Assembly: GCF_900608595.1 (NCBI RefSeq)
Contig: NZ_UWYY01000011.1
Coordinates: 181,319-245,318 of the forward strand
From: Promicromonospora panici
GTDB taxonomy: Bacteria > Actinomycetota > Actinomycetes > Actinomycetales > Cellulomonadaceae
Direction of reading: 5' to 3'
Length of the DNA stretch: 64,000 nt
Shown here: piece by piece, positions 24,947 to 34,345 of the stretch
Layout of the letters: each line of letters starts with the position of its first letter
Position numbering within the stretch: the first letter of the stretch is position 1
Notes under the pieces: generated by a model
What the model saw: the letters and a program-made list of their open reading frames with translations, nothing else
Databases searched by the model: none
Told to the model about the DNA's origin: nothing
Translations under genes and position numbers: made by a program

Positions 24947-25983
24947 CAACCATGGCGGAACGCACGCAGACCACATCCGGCGCCCCCGAACCGGCGTCGG
25001 GCACCCAGACGCTCTCGCTCGGCAAGGCGATCAACGAGGGCCTGCGCGCCGCGATGCGGCGCGACGACAAGGTCATGCTCATGGGTGAGGACATCGGCCC
25101 GCTGGGCGGCGTCTTCCGCGTGACCGACGGCCTGCAGGCGGAGTTCGGCGAGCAGCGGGTCGTGGACACGCCGCTGGCCGAGTCCGGCATCGTCGGCACC
25201 GCCATCGGCCTGGCCATGCGCGGCTACCGGCCGGTGTGCGAGATCCAGTTCGACGGGTTCGTCTTCCCGGCGTTCAACCAGATCACCACGCAGCTCTCGA
25301 AGATCCACAACCGCACGCGCGGCGCGGTGCAGATGCCCGTCGTGATCCGCATCCCGTACGGTGGCGGCATCGGCGGCGTGGAGCACCACGGGGAGAGCCC
25401 GGAGGCGCTGTTCGCGCACACCGCGGGCCTGCGCGTGGTCTCGCCGAGCAGCCCACAGGACGCCTACACGATGATCCAGGAGGCCATCGCCTCCCCGGAC
25501 CCCGTGCTGTACTTCGAGCCGAAGAGCCGGTACTGGGGCAAGGGCCCGGTCGACCTGGACGCACCGGTCGGCACGGACACGCTGAACGCGGCCAAGGTGG
25601 TCCGCCAGGGCACCGACGTCACGCTCGTCGCGTACGGGCCGTCCGTCGCGACTGCTGTCAAGACCGCCGAGGCGCTGGCCGAGGAGGGCCGCTCCGCCGA
25701 GGTGCTCGACCTGCGTGCCATCTCCCCGCTCGACACGGCAGCCGTCGTGGCGAGCGTGCGCAAGACCGGGCGCTGCGTCGTCATCCACGAGGCGCCGGTG
25801 TTCTTCGGGTCCGGCGCCGAGATCGCCGCACGGGTGACCGAGGAGTGCTTCTACGCTCTCGAGGCGCCCGTGCTCCGCGTGGGCGGCTTCCACACCCCCT
25901 ACCCGGTGGCGAAGCACGAGCACGAATATCTGCCGAGCGTGGATCGCGTGCTCGATGCCGTCGACCGTGCCTTCGCGCACTGA
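24943..25983 (+). CDS. pdhB: 2-oxoacid dehydrogenase E1 component, beta subunit
   Basis: A 346-residue partner of the alpha subunit in the alpha2-beta2 E1. Landmarks: MLMGEDIGPLGGVFRVTDGL with the ThDP-activating glutamate near the start, DTPLAESGIVGTAIGLAMRG and YGGGIGGVEHHGESPEALFA. The C-terminal transketolase domain is complete and ends with PSVDRVLDAVDRAFAH. The start overlaps the E1alpha stop (ATGA), giving translational coupling. E2 follows after 17 bases with a ribosome site. Confidence 0.93.
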   Translation: MTTMAERTQTTSGAPEPASGTQTLSLGKAINEGLRAAMRRDDKVMLMGEDIGPLGGVFRVTDGLQAEFGEQRVVDTPLAESGIVGTAIGLAMRGYRPVCEIQFDGFVFPAFNQITTQLSKIHNRTRGAVQMPVVIRIPYGGGIGGVEHHGESPEALFAHTAGLRVVSPSSPQDAYTMIQEAIASPDPVLYFEPKSRYWGKGPVDLDAPVGTDTLNAAKVVRQGTDVTLVAYGPSVATAVKTAEALAEEGRSAEVLDLRAISPLDTAAVVASVRKTGRCVVIHEAPVFFGSGAEIAARVTEECFYALEAPVLRVGGFHTPYPVAKHEHEYLPSVDRVLDAVDRAFAH

Positions 25984-26000
25984 GCCAGGAGTAGCCGAGA

Positions 26001-27482
26001 GTGAGTTCGAAGAACCAGAGGTTCCCGCTCCCCGACGTCGGTGAGGGTCTCACCGAGGCCGAGATCGTCGAGTGGCAGGTCGCCGTCGGCGACACCGTCG
26101 AGGTGAACCAGACGATCGTCGAGATCGAGACGGCGAAGTCGCTCGTCGACCTGCCGTCGCCCTGGAACGGGACGGTCTCCGCCCTGCTCGTGGAGCCAGG
26201 TACCACGGTCGACGTCGGCACCCCGATCATCGAGATCACGGTGTCCGACGGCGCCGACGGCGGGTCGGCTCCGAACGGCACCGTCTCCGGTGCCGCCTCG
26301 GACGCCGGCTCCGGCGCCCCCGCCCCTGCGGGCGCCCAGGACGAGAGCTCCGGATCGGTGCTCGTCGGCTACGGCACGGCCGAGGCGAAGGCCGGCGGAC
26401 GGCGTCGCCGGCACCAGGCGGCCCCGGCCGCCGCGCCGTCGGCTGCTCCTGCTCCGGTGGCCGCCGCGGCCCCGGTGGCCAAGCCTGCTCCGGTGGCCGA
26501 GCCCGATGAGGCCCCCGCACCCGCCCCGGCCAGGCCGGCCACTCCGCCGTCCGACACCGGGACCACCACCGCCGCGCGGGCGCGCGTGCTGGCGAAGCCG
26601 CCGGTCCGCAAGCTCGCCAAGGACCTGGGGGTGGACCTGGCGGGTGTGCACGCGTCGGGTCCCGGCGGCATCGTGACGCGCGAGGACGTGGTCGCCCACG
26701 CCGAGCGCTCGTCGGTGCGCACGCTGACGCACTACCCGGACGACGAGCCGTGGCTCGCCTCCGGCGTGGTCTCGCCGGACGGGCGCCAGACGCGTGTCCC
26801 GGTGCGGTCGGTGCGCAAGCGCACCGCCGAGGCCATGGTCGCCAGCGCGTTCACGGCACCGCACGTGACGGTCCTGCACAGCGTGGACGTCACGAAGACG
26901 ATGCGGCTCGTGGCGGACCTCAAGGAGGACCGCGACTTCACCGACGTCAAGGTGACGCCGCTGCTGGTCGCGGCCAAGGCGGTGCTGCTCGCCGTGAAGC
27001 GGCACCCGCAGATCAACGCCTCCTGGGACGACGCGGCGCAGGAGATCATCTACAAGCACTACGTGAACCTGGGCATCGCCGCGGCGACGCCGCGGGGGCT
27101 CGTGGTGCCGAACATCAAGGACGCGCACACGCTCGACCTGCTCGGCATCGCGAAGGCGCTGGCCGGGCTGACGGCGACCGCGCGGGCCGGGCGCACCTCG
27201 GTCACGGACATGTCCGACGGCACCATCACGATCACCAACCTGGGGGTCTTCGGCATCGACACGGGCACGCCGATCCTCAACCCGGGGGAGGCGGGGATCC
27301 TCGCCTTCGGCGCGATCCGCAAGCAGCCGTGGGTGCACAAGGGCAAGGTGAAGCCGCGGTGGGTCACGCAGCTGAGCTTCAGCTTCGACCACCGGCTGGC
27401 CGACGGCGAGCTCGGCGCCCGGTTCCTCTCTGACGTCGCGCGCGTGCTCGAGGAGCCGGCGCACGGCCTGGTATGGGGCTGA
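26001..27482 (+). CDS. pdhC: 2-oxoacid dehydrogenase E2 component (dihydrolipoamide acyltransferase)
   Basis: A 493-residue E2 core subunit, transferring the acyl group from lipoate to CoA. Order of parts: one lipoyl domain (about 8-82, lipoylated lysine in ETAKSLVD at about 46), a long Ala/Pro linker (about 85-190), a peripheral-subunit-binding domain (about 193-230, with RKLAKDLGVDLAGV) and the catalytic domain ending with SFDHRLADGELGARFL (catalytic histidine). A single lipoyl domain is usual for Bkd-type E2. No E3 (lipoamide dehydrogenase) follows, so E3 must come from elsewhere in the genome. Palindrome A1 ends the operon. Confidence 0.93.
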   Translation: MSSKNQRFPLPDVGEGLTEAEIVEWQVAVGDTVEVNQTIVEIETAKSLVDLPSPWNGTVSALLVEPGTTVDVGTPIIEITVSDGADGGSAPNGTVSGAASDAGSGAPAPAGAQDESSGSVLVGYGTAEAKAGGRRRRHQAAPAAAPSAAPAPVAAAAPVAKPAPVAEPDEAPAPAPARPATPPSDTGTTTAARARVLAKPPVRKLAKDLGVDLAGVHASGPGGIVTREDVVAHAERSSVRTLTHYPDDEPWLASGVVSPDGRQTRVPVRSVRKRTAEAMVASAFTAPHVTVLHSVDVTKTMRLVADLKEDRDFTDVKVTPLLVAAKAVLLAVKRHPQINASWDDAAQEIIYKHYVNLGIAAATPRGLVVPNIKDAHTLDLLGIAKALAGLTATARAGRTSVTDMSDGTITITNLGVFGIDTGTPILNPGEAGILAFGAIRKQPWVHKGKVKPRWVTQLSFSFDHRLADGELGARFLSDVARVLEEPAHGLVWG

Positions 27483-27492
27483 AGCCGATGTG

Positions 27493-27542
27493 ACGTGTCA
27501 GACCCCCAGGTCACCATGGTGACCTGGGGGTCTGACACGTCT
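27493..27542. repeat. Perfect 50-bp palindrome, family A copy 1
   Basis: 25-bp arms with no spacer, starting gacgtgtcagacccccag and read identically on both strands. It lies between the convergent E2 and whiB7 genes. It differs from copy A2 only at positions changed symmetrically in both arms. Probable bidirectional terminator. Confidence 0.93.
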
Positions 27543-27665
27543 GGCGACCGGGGCAGTGCGCCCGTCCGGATCCGTCTGGGAGATCCTGGGTGCGGAGAGC
27601 GGACTGCTCCGGCGTCTCACGGCGACTGGACTCGGTTCGCCGTGCCTCGGGCAAAGTTCAGTGGT

Positions 27666-27687
27666 CGCGTGGCCGTCAGGCCACGCG
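27666..27687 (-). terminator. Hairpin over the whiB7 stop codon
   Basis: 9-bp perfect arms (cgcgtggcc/ggccacgcg) around GTCA, overlapping the last codons of the WhiB gene. There is no T-tract. Confidence 0.45.
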
Positions 27688-27957
27688 CATGCCCCCGATC
27701 GACCGCGGCCGGCCGCGACGACGCTTGCGGCTGCGCACCGTGCCGTCGACGACGATCTCGCCGCCCCAGACGCCCCACGGCTCGCGGCGGGCGAGGGCGC
27801 CCGCGAGGCACTGGGCCTTGAGCGGGCAGACCGCGCACGCGCGCTTCGCTTCTTCAAGGTCCGCGGGATGTTCCGCGAACCAGAGCTCGGGCTGTTCCGA
27901 GCACGGCACGGAGTCGTCGGTCTCGGTGATGATGTTCGCGAGGTCCACACTGGTCAC
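27676..27957 (-). CDS. whiB7: WhiB-family iron-sulfur regulator, WhiB7-like
   Basis: A 93-residue WhiB protein. The four cluster-binding cysteines are present (PCSEQPELWF, then CAVCPLKAQC), followed by the GVWGGE turn and a C-terminal AT-hook, RKRRRGRPRSI. The AT-hook and the GVWGGE form are the marks of WhiB7, which binds the principal sigma factor and switches on ribosome-antibiotic resistance genes. The upstream region is only about 158 bp, shorter than the attenuator leaders described for whiB7, and I see no clear leader ORF. GTG 27957 is taken; GTG 27948 is possible. It is divergent from ctaG. Confidence 0.82.
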   Translation of the reverse strand: MTSVDLANIITETDDSVPCSEQPELWFAEHPADLEEAKRACAVCPLKAQCLAGALARREPWGVWGGEIVVDGTVRSRKRRRGRPRSIGGMRVA

Positions 27958-28102
27958 AACGCAGAAGAGGGCTAAAGGGTTGGGTTTGGTGCATAATCCG
28001 GCCGAACTTTTCCTGAACGCTGTCGGAATGCCCGGTTCCGAGGAGCTCACGGCGTGGTCAACCGGACACCTGCAGGCGGTCAGAACCGCCCCGCAGCGCG
28101 CC

Positions 28103-28108
28103 TAGGCT
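28103..28108 (+). promoter_or_regulatory. -10 hexamer of leaderless ctaG/copD gene
   Basis: TAGGCT, seven bases before GTG 28116. Confidence 0.5.
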
Positions 28109-28115
28109 GGACTGC

Positions 28116-30164
28116 GTGACCCCGACCGACGCCCGGAACAGGACCAGCAGACCTGCTCGGACGAGCACCGCGAGCGGCCCCACGAGCCCCTCCTGGCTCG
28201 TCGTCGCCCTGCCCGCCGCGGGCCTGGTGGCGCTCGCGGCACTCTTCGCGGCCGGCGCCTTCTCCGGTGCCTTCACCGCGTTCGCGAACTTCACCGACCC
28301 GGGCGCCGTCGTCCGCTGGGGCGCACCCGTCGCGACCGTGCTCACCGAGCTGTCGCTCGCGGTGACCGTGGGCGCGCTCGCGCTGGCAGCCTGCGTGCTG
28401 CCGCGCGGGCCGCTGGTGGACCGAGCCCTCGGGGTGGCGGGCGTCGCCGCCGGCGTGTGGACCCTCGCGGCGCTGGTGCAGCTCGTCCTGCGGTTCTCGT
28501 GGTCGTTCTACGTGCCCCTGGACTCACCGACGTTCGGCACCGCGCTGATGGAGTACGTGTCGAACCTCGAGATCGGGCGTACCTACCTGGGGATCGTCAT
28601 CGTCGCCGCGCTGACGGCGGCGATCGCGCTCCTGGTGCGCGGACCGGTCGGTGCCCTGTGCACGCTCGCGCTGCCGCTGGTCGCCCTCGGAATGCAGTCC
28701 TCGACCGGCCACGCCGCCGGCGCCGCGAGCCACGACGTCGCCATCTCGGCCCTGTTCCTGCACCTCGGCGGCGCGGCCCTCTGGATCGGCGGCCTGGGCG
28801 CCATCGCCCTCGTCGGCCTGCGGCACGCCGTGACCGCCGACGTGATCCGGCGCTACTCCGAGATCGCCTTCTGGTGCTTCCTCGCCGTGGCGGTCTCGGG
28901 TCTGGTCAGCGCCTGGATCCGGATCGGCTCGCTCGACGGGCTGAGCACCGACTACGGGACCCTGCTGGTGGTCAAGGCGGCGCTGCTGATCGTCCTGGGC
29001 AGCCTGGGCTACCTGCACCGCAGCACCGTGGTCGCCCGGCTCTCCGCCGGCACCACCACCAGGAATGCCGCGATCGGCCTGTTCTGGCGGCTCGCCGCCG
29101 TCGAGGTCGGGGTGATGGGCGCGGTGTCCGGTGTGGCGGTCGCCCTCGGCTCCACGGCGCCCCCCGTGCCCGACGACGAGATAGTCGACCCCACCCCGGC
29201 CGAGATCGTCACCGGCCACCCGCTGCCGCCCGAGCCGACGGCGCTGCGCTGGCTCACCGAGTTCCAGTGGGACGTCATCCTCGCGTTCGCCTGCGCGGCC
29301 GCGTTGTTCGTGTACGTGCGATGGGCCCTGCGGCTGCGGCGCCGCGGGGACGCCTGGCCCGTGGGCCGCACCATCTCCTGGTGCCTCGGCATCCTCGTCC
29401 TGTTCTGGGCCACCAACGGCGGGGCCGCCGCCTACGGACACGTCCTGTTCAGCGCGCACATGGTGCAGCACATGATCCTCGCGATGGTCGTGCCGCTGTT
29501 CCTCGTGCTGGCGGCGCCCGTCACCCTGCTCGTCCGGGCCGTCCCGGCGCGCAAGGACGGATCGCGCGGTCCTCGCGAGTGGGTCCTGGTCCTGGTGCAC
29601 TCGGCAGTGGGCCGGTTCCTGGCGAACCCGGTCGTGGCCGCCGTCCTGTTCGCGGGCGGGATGATCGTCTTCTACTTCACGCCCCTGTTCGAGCTGGCGC
29701 TGACCACCTACGCGGGTCACCTGTGGATGGTCGCCCACTTCACGCTCGTGGGTTACCTCTTCGCAAACGCCCTGATCGGCGTCGACCCCGGGCCCTCCCG
29801 CCCCGGGTACCCGCTGCGGCTCGTGCTCCTGTTCGCCACCATGGCGTTCCACGCGTTCTTCGGCGTCACGCTCACCTCGGGGACCGCGCTGCTCGTGCCC
29901 GACTGGTTCGGGCTCATGGGCCGTCCCTGGGGACCCAGCGCGATCGAGGACCAGCAGAAGGGCGGCGCCGTCGCCTGGGGCATCGGCGAGCTGCCGACCC
30001 TGCTGCTCGCCGTCGGCGTCGCCATCTCCTGGGCCCGCTCCGACGCGCGCGAGGCCAAGCGGAACGACCGCAAGGCGGAACGCGACGGCGACGCCGAGCT
30101 CGAGGCCTACAACAAGATGCTGGCCGAAAAGGCAGACCAGGCCGCAAAGCGAGGTGACCCCTGA
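28116..30164 (+). CDS. CopD-CtaG fusion membrane protein (copper handling / cytochrome oxidase assembly)
   Basis: A 682-residue polytopic membrane protein combining two domains. Residues about 30-350 resemble CopD (copper resistance/uptake), and about 375-650 are the caa3-type CtaG domain (YGHVLFSAHMVQHMILAMVV with paired histidines, and AFHAFFGVTL). Fusions of this kind are common in Actinobacteria and help deliver copper to cytochrome c oxidase. The tail (about 650-682) is charged and cytoplasmic. GTG 28116 has TAGGCT 7 nt upstream and no Shine-Dalgarno. Palindrome B3 follows. Confidence 0.9.
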   Translation: MTPTDARNRTSRPARTSTASGPTSPSWLVVALPAAGLVALAALFAAGAFSGAFTAFANFTDPGAVVRWGAPVATVLTELSLAVTVGALALAACVLPRGPLVDRALGVAGVAAGVWTLAALVQLVLRFSWSFYVPLDSPTFGTALMEYVSNLEIGRTYLGIVIVAALTAAIALLVRGPVGALCTLALPLVALGMQSSTGHAAGAASHDVAISALFLHLGGAALWIGGLGAIALVGLRHAVTADVIRRYSEIAFWCFLAVAVSGLVSAWIRIGSLDGLSTDYGTLLVVKAALLIVLGSLGYLHRSTVVARLSAGTTTRNAAIGLFWRLAAVEVGVMGAVSGVAVALGSTAPPVPDDEIVDPTPAEIVTGHPLPPEPTALRWLTEFQWDVILAFACAAALFVYVRWALRLRRRGDAWPVGRTISWCLGILVLFWATNGGAAAYGHVLFSAHMVQHMILAMVVPLFLVLAAPVTLLVRAVPARKDGSRGPREWVLVLVHSAVGRFLANPVVAAVLFAGGMIVFYFTPLFELALTTYAGHLWMVAHFTLVGYLFANALIGVDPGPSRPGYPLRLVLLFATMAFHAFFGVTLTSGTALLVPDWFGLMGRPWGPSAIEDQQKGGAVAWGIGELPTLLLAVGVAISWARSDAREAKRNDRKAERDGDAELEAYNKMLAEKADQAAKRGDP

Positions 30165-30172
30165 CCGGACCT

Positions 30173-30237
30173 TGGTTGTGGGCGAGATCGTTGCGCCTAA
30201 AACGGGCGCGTAGTCGCAAAAATCGCGCCCACAACCA
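30173..30237. repeat. Palindromic intergenic element, family B copy 3
   Basis: 23-nt arms (30173-30195 and 30215-30237) with three mismatches around the 19-nt loop cctaaaacgggcgcgtagt, nearly identical to that of copy B1. It lies between ctaG and the S9 peptidase gene, both on the plus strand. Confidence 0.88.
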
Positions 30238-30262
30238 GGGGGGTGCGTGGTAGACGTGTTCG

Positions 30263-32431
30263 GTGAGCGAATCTCCGCAGACCCCGTTCCACGACCTCGA
30301 CCACTACGTCGCCATCCCGCGGCTCACCGGCCTCACGGCCAGCCAGGACGGCACCCGCATCGTCGTAGGAGTCCAGACGCTCGACGGCGAGCGCACCGCC
30401 TACCGCACCGCCCTGTGGGAGGTGGACCCGGCAGGCGAGGCACCGGCACGACGGCTGACCCGGTCCGCGAAGGGCGAGTCGTCCGCCGTCTTCACCCGCT
30501 CCGGCGACCTCCTGTTCACCTCCGCCCGGCCGGACCCGGACGGCAAGGAAGGCGACGAGCCCACGTCCGCCCTCTGGCTCCTGCCGGCTGACGGCGGCGA
30601 GGCCCGCGTGATCGCCGCGCCGCCGGGCGGCACCTCCGGGCCGCTCACGGCCCGCGACTCCGACACGGTGAGCGTCGCCGCCGGCCTCCTGCCCTCCGCG
30701 AAGGACCTGACGCAGGACGCCGAGCTGCGCAAGGCCCGCAAGGACCAGAAAGTCTCCGCGATCCTGCACACCGGCTACCCGGTCCGGCTCTGGGACCACG
30801 ACCTCGGACCCGACCAGCCACGGCGCTTCGCCGGCGACCTCGCGGCGCTCGCGGACGAACCGGCGGCGCCGCTGCCCGGAACCCCGGCCGCCGAGGGCGA
30901 GACCCCGGACGAGGAGAGCCCGGTCTCGGGCAAGCACCTCGACCTGCGCGACCTCACCGGCGCGGGCCGGCACCTCTTCGAGCACTCGGCGGACCTGTCC
31001 GCGGACGGCGCCACGCTGGTCACCACCTGGTCGGTGCCCGACGCCGGTGCCGCCGTCCGCAGCACGCTCGTCGCCATCGACACCGCCACCGGTGACCGCC
31101 GGGTGCTCGTGGACGACCCCGACGCCGACGCCACCGGCCCCTGCATCTCGCCCGACGGCGCCTGGGTCGCCTACGTGACCGAGTCCATCTCGACCCCGGA
31201 CGAGGCCCCGGTGATCCGGCTGGCCCTGGTGCCGACCGACGGCTCCGCGGAGCCGGTGGTCCTCGCCGACGACTGGGACCGCTGGCCCGGCGGCCCCACC
31301 TGGCTGCCGGACGGCAGCGGCCTGCTGGTCCAGGCCGACGACGACGGCCGCGGCCCGGTCTTCCTGCTCACGTTCTCCGGGGCACTCCCGGGCAGCGACG
31401 TCGTGGTCGAGAAGCTGACCGCCGACGACGCCGTCTTCTCCGACCTATCGGTCACCCACGACGGCGCCACTCTGTTCGCGCTGCGCACCTCCTACGCGGC
31501 CCCGGCCGAGCCGGTGCGGATCGACCTGGCGGGCTTCCGCGCCTCGGGCGAACCGGGCGAGCGGACCCCGCTCGCCGCGACCCTCCTGCGCTCGCCGGTG
31601 CCGGCCCCGGAGCTGCCGGGCGCGCTCACCGAGATCGAGACCACCATCGAGGACGGGACGCGCGTACGCGCCTGGCTGGCGCTGCCCCGTGATGCGGGGC
31701 CGGATGCCAAGGCCCCGCTCCTGCTGTGGATCCACGGCGGCCCGCTGAGCTCCTGGAGCGCCTGGAGCTGGCGCTGGAACCCGTGGCTGATGGTCTCCCA
31801 GGGCTACGCCGTGCTGCTGCCGGACCCGGCGCTGTCGACCGGGTACGGCCAGGAGTTCGTCCAGCGGGGGTGGGGCGCCTGGGGCAAGGCGCCGTTCACC
31901 GACCTCATGGCGATCACTGACGCCGCCGAGGCGCTGCCCGAGATCGACGAGACACGCACGGCCGCGATGGGCGGCTCGTTCGGCGGTTACATGGCGAACT
32001 GGGTGGCCGGACAAACCGACCGCTTCAAGGCGGTGGTGACGCACGCCAGCCTGTGGGCGCTGGACCAGTTCGGCCCCACCACGGACGCCGGCTTCTACTG
32101 GGCCCGCGAGATGACTCCCGAGATGGCGCTGGAGAACAGCCCACACCTGGCGGTGGGCGATATCCGCACGCCGATGCTCGTGATCCACGGTGACAAGGAC
32201 TACCGCGTGCCGATCGGCGAGGGCCTGCGCCTGTGGTTCGAGCTGCTGACGAAGTCGGGCCTGCCCGCCTCCGACGACGGCGAGACCGTGCACCGGTTCC
32301 TGTACTTCCCGGACGAGAACCACTGGGTCCTCACGCCGCAGAACGCCAAGGTCTGGTACCAGGTGGTCTCGGCCTTCCTGGCCGAGCAGGTGCTCGACGA
32401 GACGCCGAACCTGCCGACCACGCTGGGCTGA
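30263..32431 (+). CDS. S9 family prolyl-oligopeptidase-type serine peptidase
   Basis: A 722-residue peptidase with an N-terminal beta-propeller (about 15-440) and a C-terminal alpha/beta-hydrolase domain (about 455-715). The nucleophile elbow is AAMGGSFGGYMANW, the oxyanion region is LLLWIHGGPLSSWSAWSW, and the acid and histidine lie in VIHGDKDYRVP and FPDENHWV. It resembles acylaminoacyl-peptidase/DPP-like S9C enzymes and has no signal peptide, so it probably trims short peptides in the cytoplasm. GTG 30263 has TAGACG six bases upstream, a slightly off-consensus leaderless start. Confidence 0.9.
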   Translation: MSESPQTPFHDLDHYVAIPRLTGLTASQDGTRIVVGVQTLDGERTAYRTALWEVDPAGEAPARRLTRSAKGESSAVFTRSGDLLFTSARPDPDGKEGDEPTSALWLLPADGGEARVIAAPPGGTSGPLTARDSDTVSVAAGLLPSAKDLTQDAELRKARKDQKVSAILHTGYPVRLWDHDLGPDQPRRFAGDLAALADEPAAPLPGTPAAEGETPDEESPVSGKHLDLRDLTGAGRHLFEHSADLSADGATLVTTWSVPDAGAAVRSTLVAIDTATGDRRVLVDDPDADATGPCISPDGAWVAYVTESISTPDEAPVIRLALVPTDGSAEPVVLADDWDRWPGGPTWLPDGSGLLVQADDDGRGPVFLLTFSGALPGSDVVVEKLTADDAVFSDLSVTHDGATLFALRTSYAAPAEPVRIDLAGFRASGEPGERTPLAATLLRSPVPAPELPGALTEIETTIEDGTRVRAWLALPRDAGPDAKAPLLLWIHGGPLSSWSAWSWRWNPWLMVSQGYAVLLPDPALSTGYGQEFVQRGWGAWGKAPFTDLMAITDAAEALPEIDETRTAAMGGSFGGYMANWVAGQTDRFKAVVTHASLWALDQFGPTTDAGFYWAREMTPEMALENSPHLAVGDIRTPMLVIHGDKDYRVPIGEGLRLWFELLTKSGLPASDDGETVHRFLYFPDENHWVLTPQNAKVWYQVVSAFLAEQVLDETPNLPTTLG

Positions 32432-32439
32432 CTGAAGTA

Positions 32440-32523
32440 CGCCGAAGTAGAGCGTCCGTCCGACGCCCGGCACCTTGGTCGCCGAAGTAGAGCGTGCGTC
32501 CGGACGGACGCTCTACTTCGGCG
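32440..32523. repeat. Palindromic intergenic element, family D copy 1
   Basis: A 44-bp palindrome (32480-32523) starting cgccgaagtagagcgtgcg with one mismatch between the 22-nt arms. An extra copy of the left arm at 32440-32461 matches the right arm perfectly, so two alternative hairpins are possible. It lies between the convergent S9 peptidase and the 114-residue hypothetical gene. Confidence 0.9.
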
Positions 32524-32532
32524 CGATGGGGT

Positions 32533-32877
32533 TCAGCCTGCGCGGACGGCGCCCACGACGCGCACGCGCACAGCGACGTCGTCGATCTCCTCGGGAACCT
32601 TGTCCACGAGGCCTGGGTCCGTCACATTGACCTGCAGTACCCAGCTTCCGCCGGGTCCTGTCACTTGCTCCACCGAGACCTCCTCGGCGAGCACCTCGAC
32701 CGGTGATCCACCGGACGTGCCGGGTTCAGTGTGCTTTCGTGCTGGGTACTCGCGCGGAGGCTGCCCGAAGGACGTCGTGAACTCAGGGGCGACGCCAACT
32801 CCGATCACACCGTCGAGCCCGGTCACTTTTTCCCGCAATGCGGCTTTTGCGGACCGAGCCTCGTCGAGTGTTGCCAT
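32533..32877 (-). CDS. Hypothetical protein beside a trypsin-like protease
   Basis: A 114-residue soluble protein that I cannot assign. It has a helical start (MATLDEARSAKAALREKV), a GLDGVIGVGVAPEF segment similar in style to the N-terminal domains of actinobacterial trypsin-like proteases, and a C-terminal beta-rich half. ATG 32877 has AGGAGGT seven bases upstream, so the start is well supported. It lies about 250 bases downstream of the protease gene on the same strand and could be a partner or inhibitor; that is only a guess from position. Confidence 0.7.
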   Translation of the reverse strand: MATLDEARSAKAALREKVTGLDGVIGVGVAPEFTTSFGQPPREYPARKHTEPGTSGGSPVEVLAEEVSVEQVTGPGGSWVLQVNVTDPGLVDKVPEEIDDVAVRVRVVGAVRAG

Positions 32878-33127
32878 CCCGATCACCTCCTGGTCATCCA
32901 TTGTGTCCCCCGTGTCTACCCCCTTGCATGGTGTTCGGCATGAGGCGAAGGTCACTTTTCGAGGCCCGAGCAGAGCCGCAGGTCAGGCAGGTTGCGGCCG
33001 GCGACGCGCCGGGCGGACACGCCCGCGCTCGCGGACGCCCGGACCGACACGCCCGGCGTGGGAAACGCTGGTGCGCATACCGAACAAACTCGAACTGGTG
33101 CATTCCGTACTCCGGCCAGTGCGTACT

Positions 33128-34186
33128 TCATCCGAACGGATGCGCCGGCTCGCCGGCCAGCTCGATCTCCAGGATGTCGAGGACCTGGTCGATCGGATTG
33201 GCATAGGTGAGTCCCTTCCCGCTGTGTCCGCCGGACTCCGACCCGGCGAACAGGAGGCCGATCGCCACGCCGTCCTCCCGGTACACGAGCGCCCCCGAGT
33301 CGCCGCCCCGGGAGAAGGGGCCGTCGTCGAGGCTCTCGATCTCGATCTGGTCGTCGAAGCTGAGCGCGCCGAGATCCTCGTAGCCCACTATGACGTCGTC
33401 CAGCTCGATGGCGGTGACCCGCCCCCGGGTGACCGCCGTCGTGCGGCCGACCTTGCCGACGATCTCACCACCGAGGGCGCGTGCGGTCTTCACGACGCGC
33501 CCGACGGGGTACTCGAAGTCGATCGGCACCCGGTCGAGCCGTGCGATGGCGGCGTCCGTGTAGGCGGGCTCGTGCGCGTCCAGGTTCACCACCTCCGTCA
33601 GCTCACCGATCCGGTCACCCGGCGGCAGCCCTCCGTCCGCGGGGCCGGGCTGCAGGACCGTGTCGCCGGGCCGTGCGTCGGGGGAGCCGGCCAGCACGTG
33701 GTAGTTCGAGAGCGCGAAGAGCTCGCTGTCGCCGCCGGGGCTCGCGCGGGTCACGAACGCCCCGAGGGTGCCCGCCGTGACACCGACGTGGCCGATGGAG
33801 ATGCCCGGCCGCAGCGGCCGGCGTCGGTCCGTGTCGCCGTCGGCCTGCGACGTCGGTGCGGGTGGGCGCGGGCCCAGCTCGCTCACGGGGCGGATGCGGC
33901 CGGTGCGTCGGATGTCGACGTCGGGTCCCACCTCTGCCGAGACCTTGCGCACTATCGAACGGGCCCGGGGGATCCCGAGCCGGTAGCGGACGGCGATGCC
34001 GAAACCGCCTTCGGCCTGGGGAACCAGGCCGAGGGCGAGGGTGGGGGCGCGGACGACGTCGGCGGCCTCCGACGCCGATCGCCCGCCCAATGACCGCGGC
34101 GTTGCCACGACTCCATGCTTCTCAGCGAGCTCTCGGGCGAAGGCTGCGAGCTGCTCCTTCATCTTCCTGGCCTGGTCGCGGTCCAT
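33128..34186 (-). CDS. Trypsin-like serine protease without signal peptide
   Basis: A 352-residue protein with a trypsin-like domain. The catalytic triad is visible: His in FALSNYHVLAG, Asp in PAYTDAAIARLD and Ser in SRGGDSGALVYRE. The first 110 residues form a separate charged domain with no signal sequence, which suggests a cytoplasmic or non-classically exported protease. A GGAGAGGA ribosome site precedes the ATG. Catalytic activity is likely because all three residues are kept. Substrate unknown. Confidence 0.85.
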   Translation of the reverse strand: MDRDQARKMKEQLAAFARELAEKHGVVATPRSLGGRSASEAADVVRAPTLALGLVPQAEGGFGIAVRYRLGIPRARSIVRKVSAEVGPDVDIRRTGRIRPVSELGPRPPAPTSQADGDTDRRRPLRPGISIGHVGVTAGTLGAFVTRASPGGDSELFALSNYHVLAGSPDARPGDTVLQPGPADGGLPPGDRIGELTEVVNLDAHEPAYTDAAIARLDRVPIDFEYPVGRVVKTARALGGEIVGKVGRTTAVTRGRVTAIELDDVIVGYEDLGALSFDDQIEIESLDDGPFSRGGDSGALVYREDGVAIGLLFAGSESGGHSGKGLTYANPIDQVLDILEIELAGEPAHPFG

Positions 34187-34345
34187 GCCTTGATCCTCTC
34201 CTCACCCACCCACACGACACGGCACGCGCAGTGGCGACACGCCGGTCTGTCCTACAAAGTCATCCGATAGACGGATATCGCCTCGCCAGGTTTGCGCGGT
34301 ACGTTCCTCTGCTACACCCAACCATGGCCGGGTGAAAGCCAGGAA

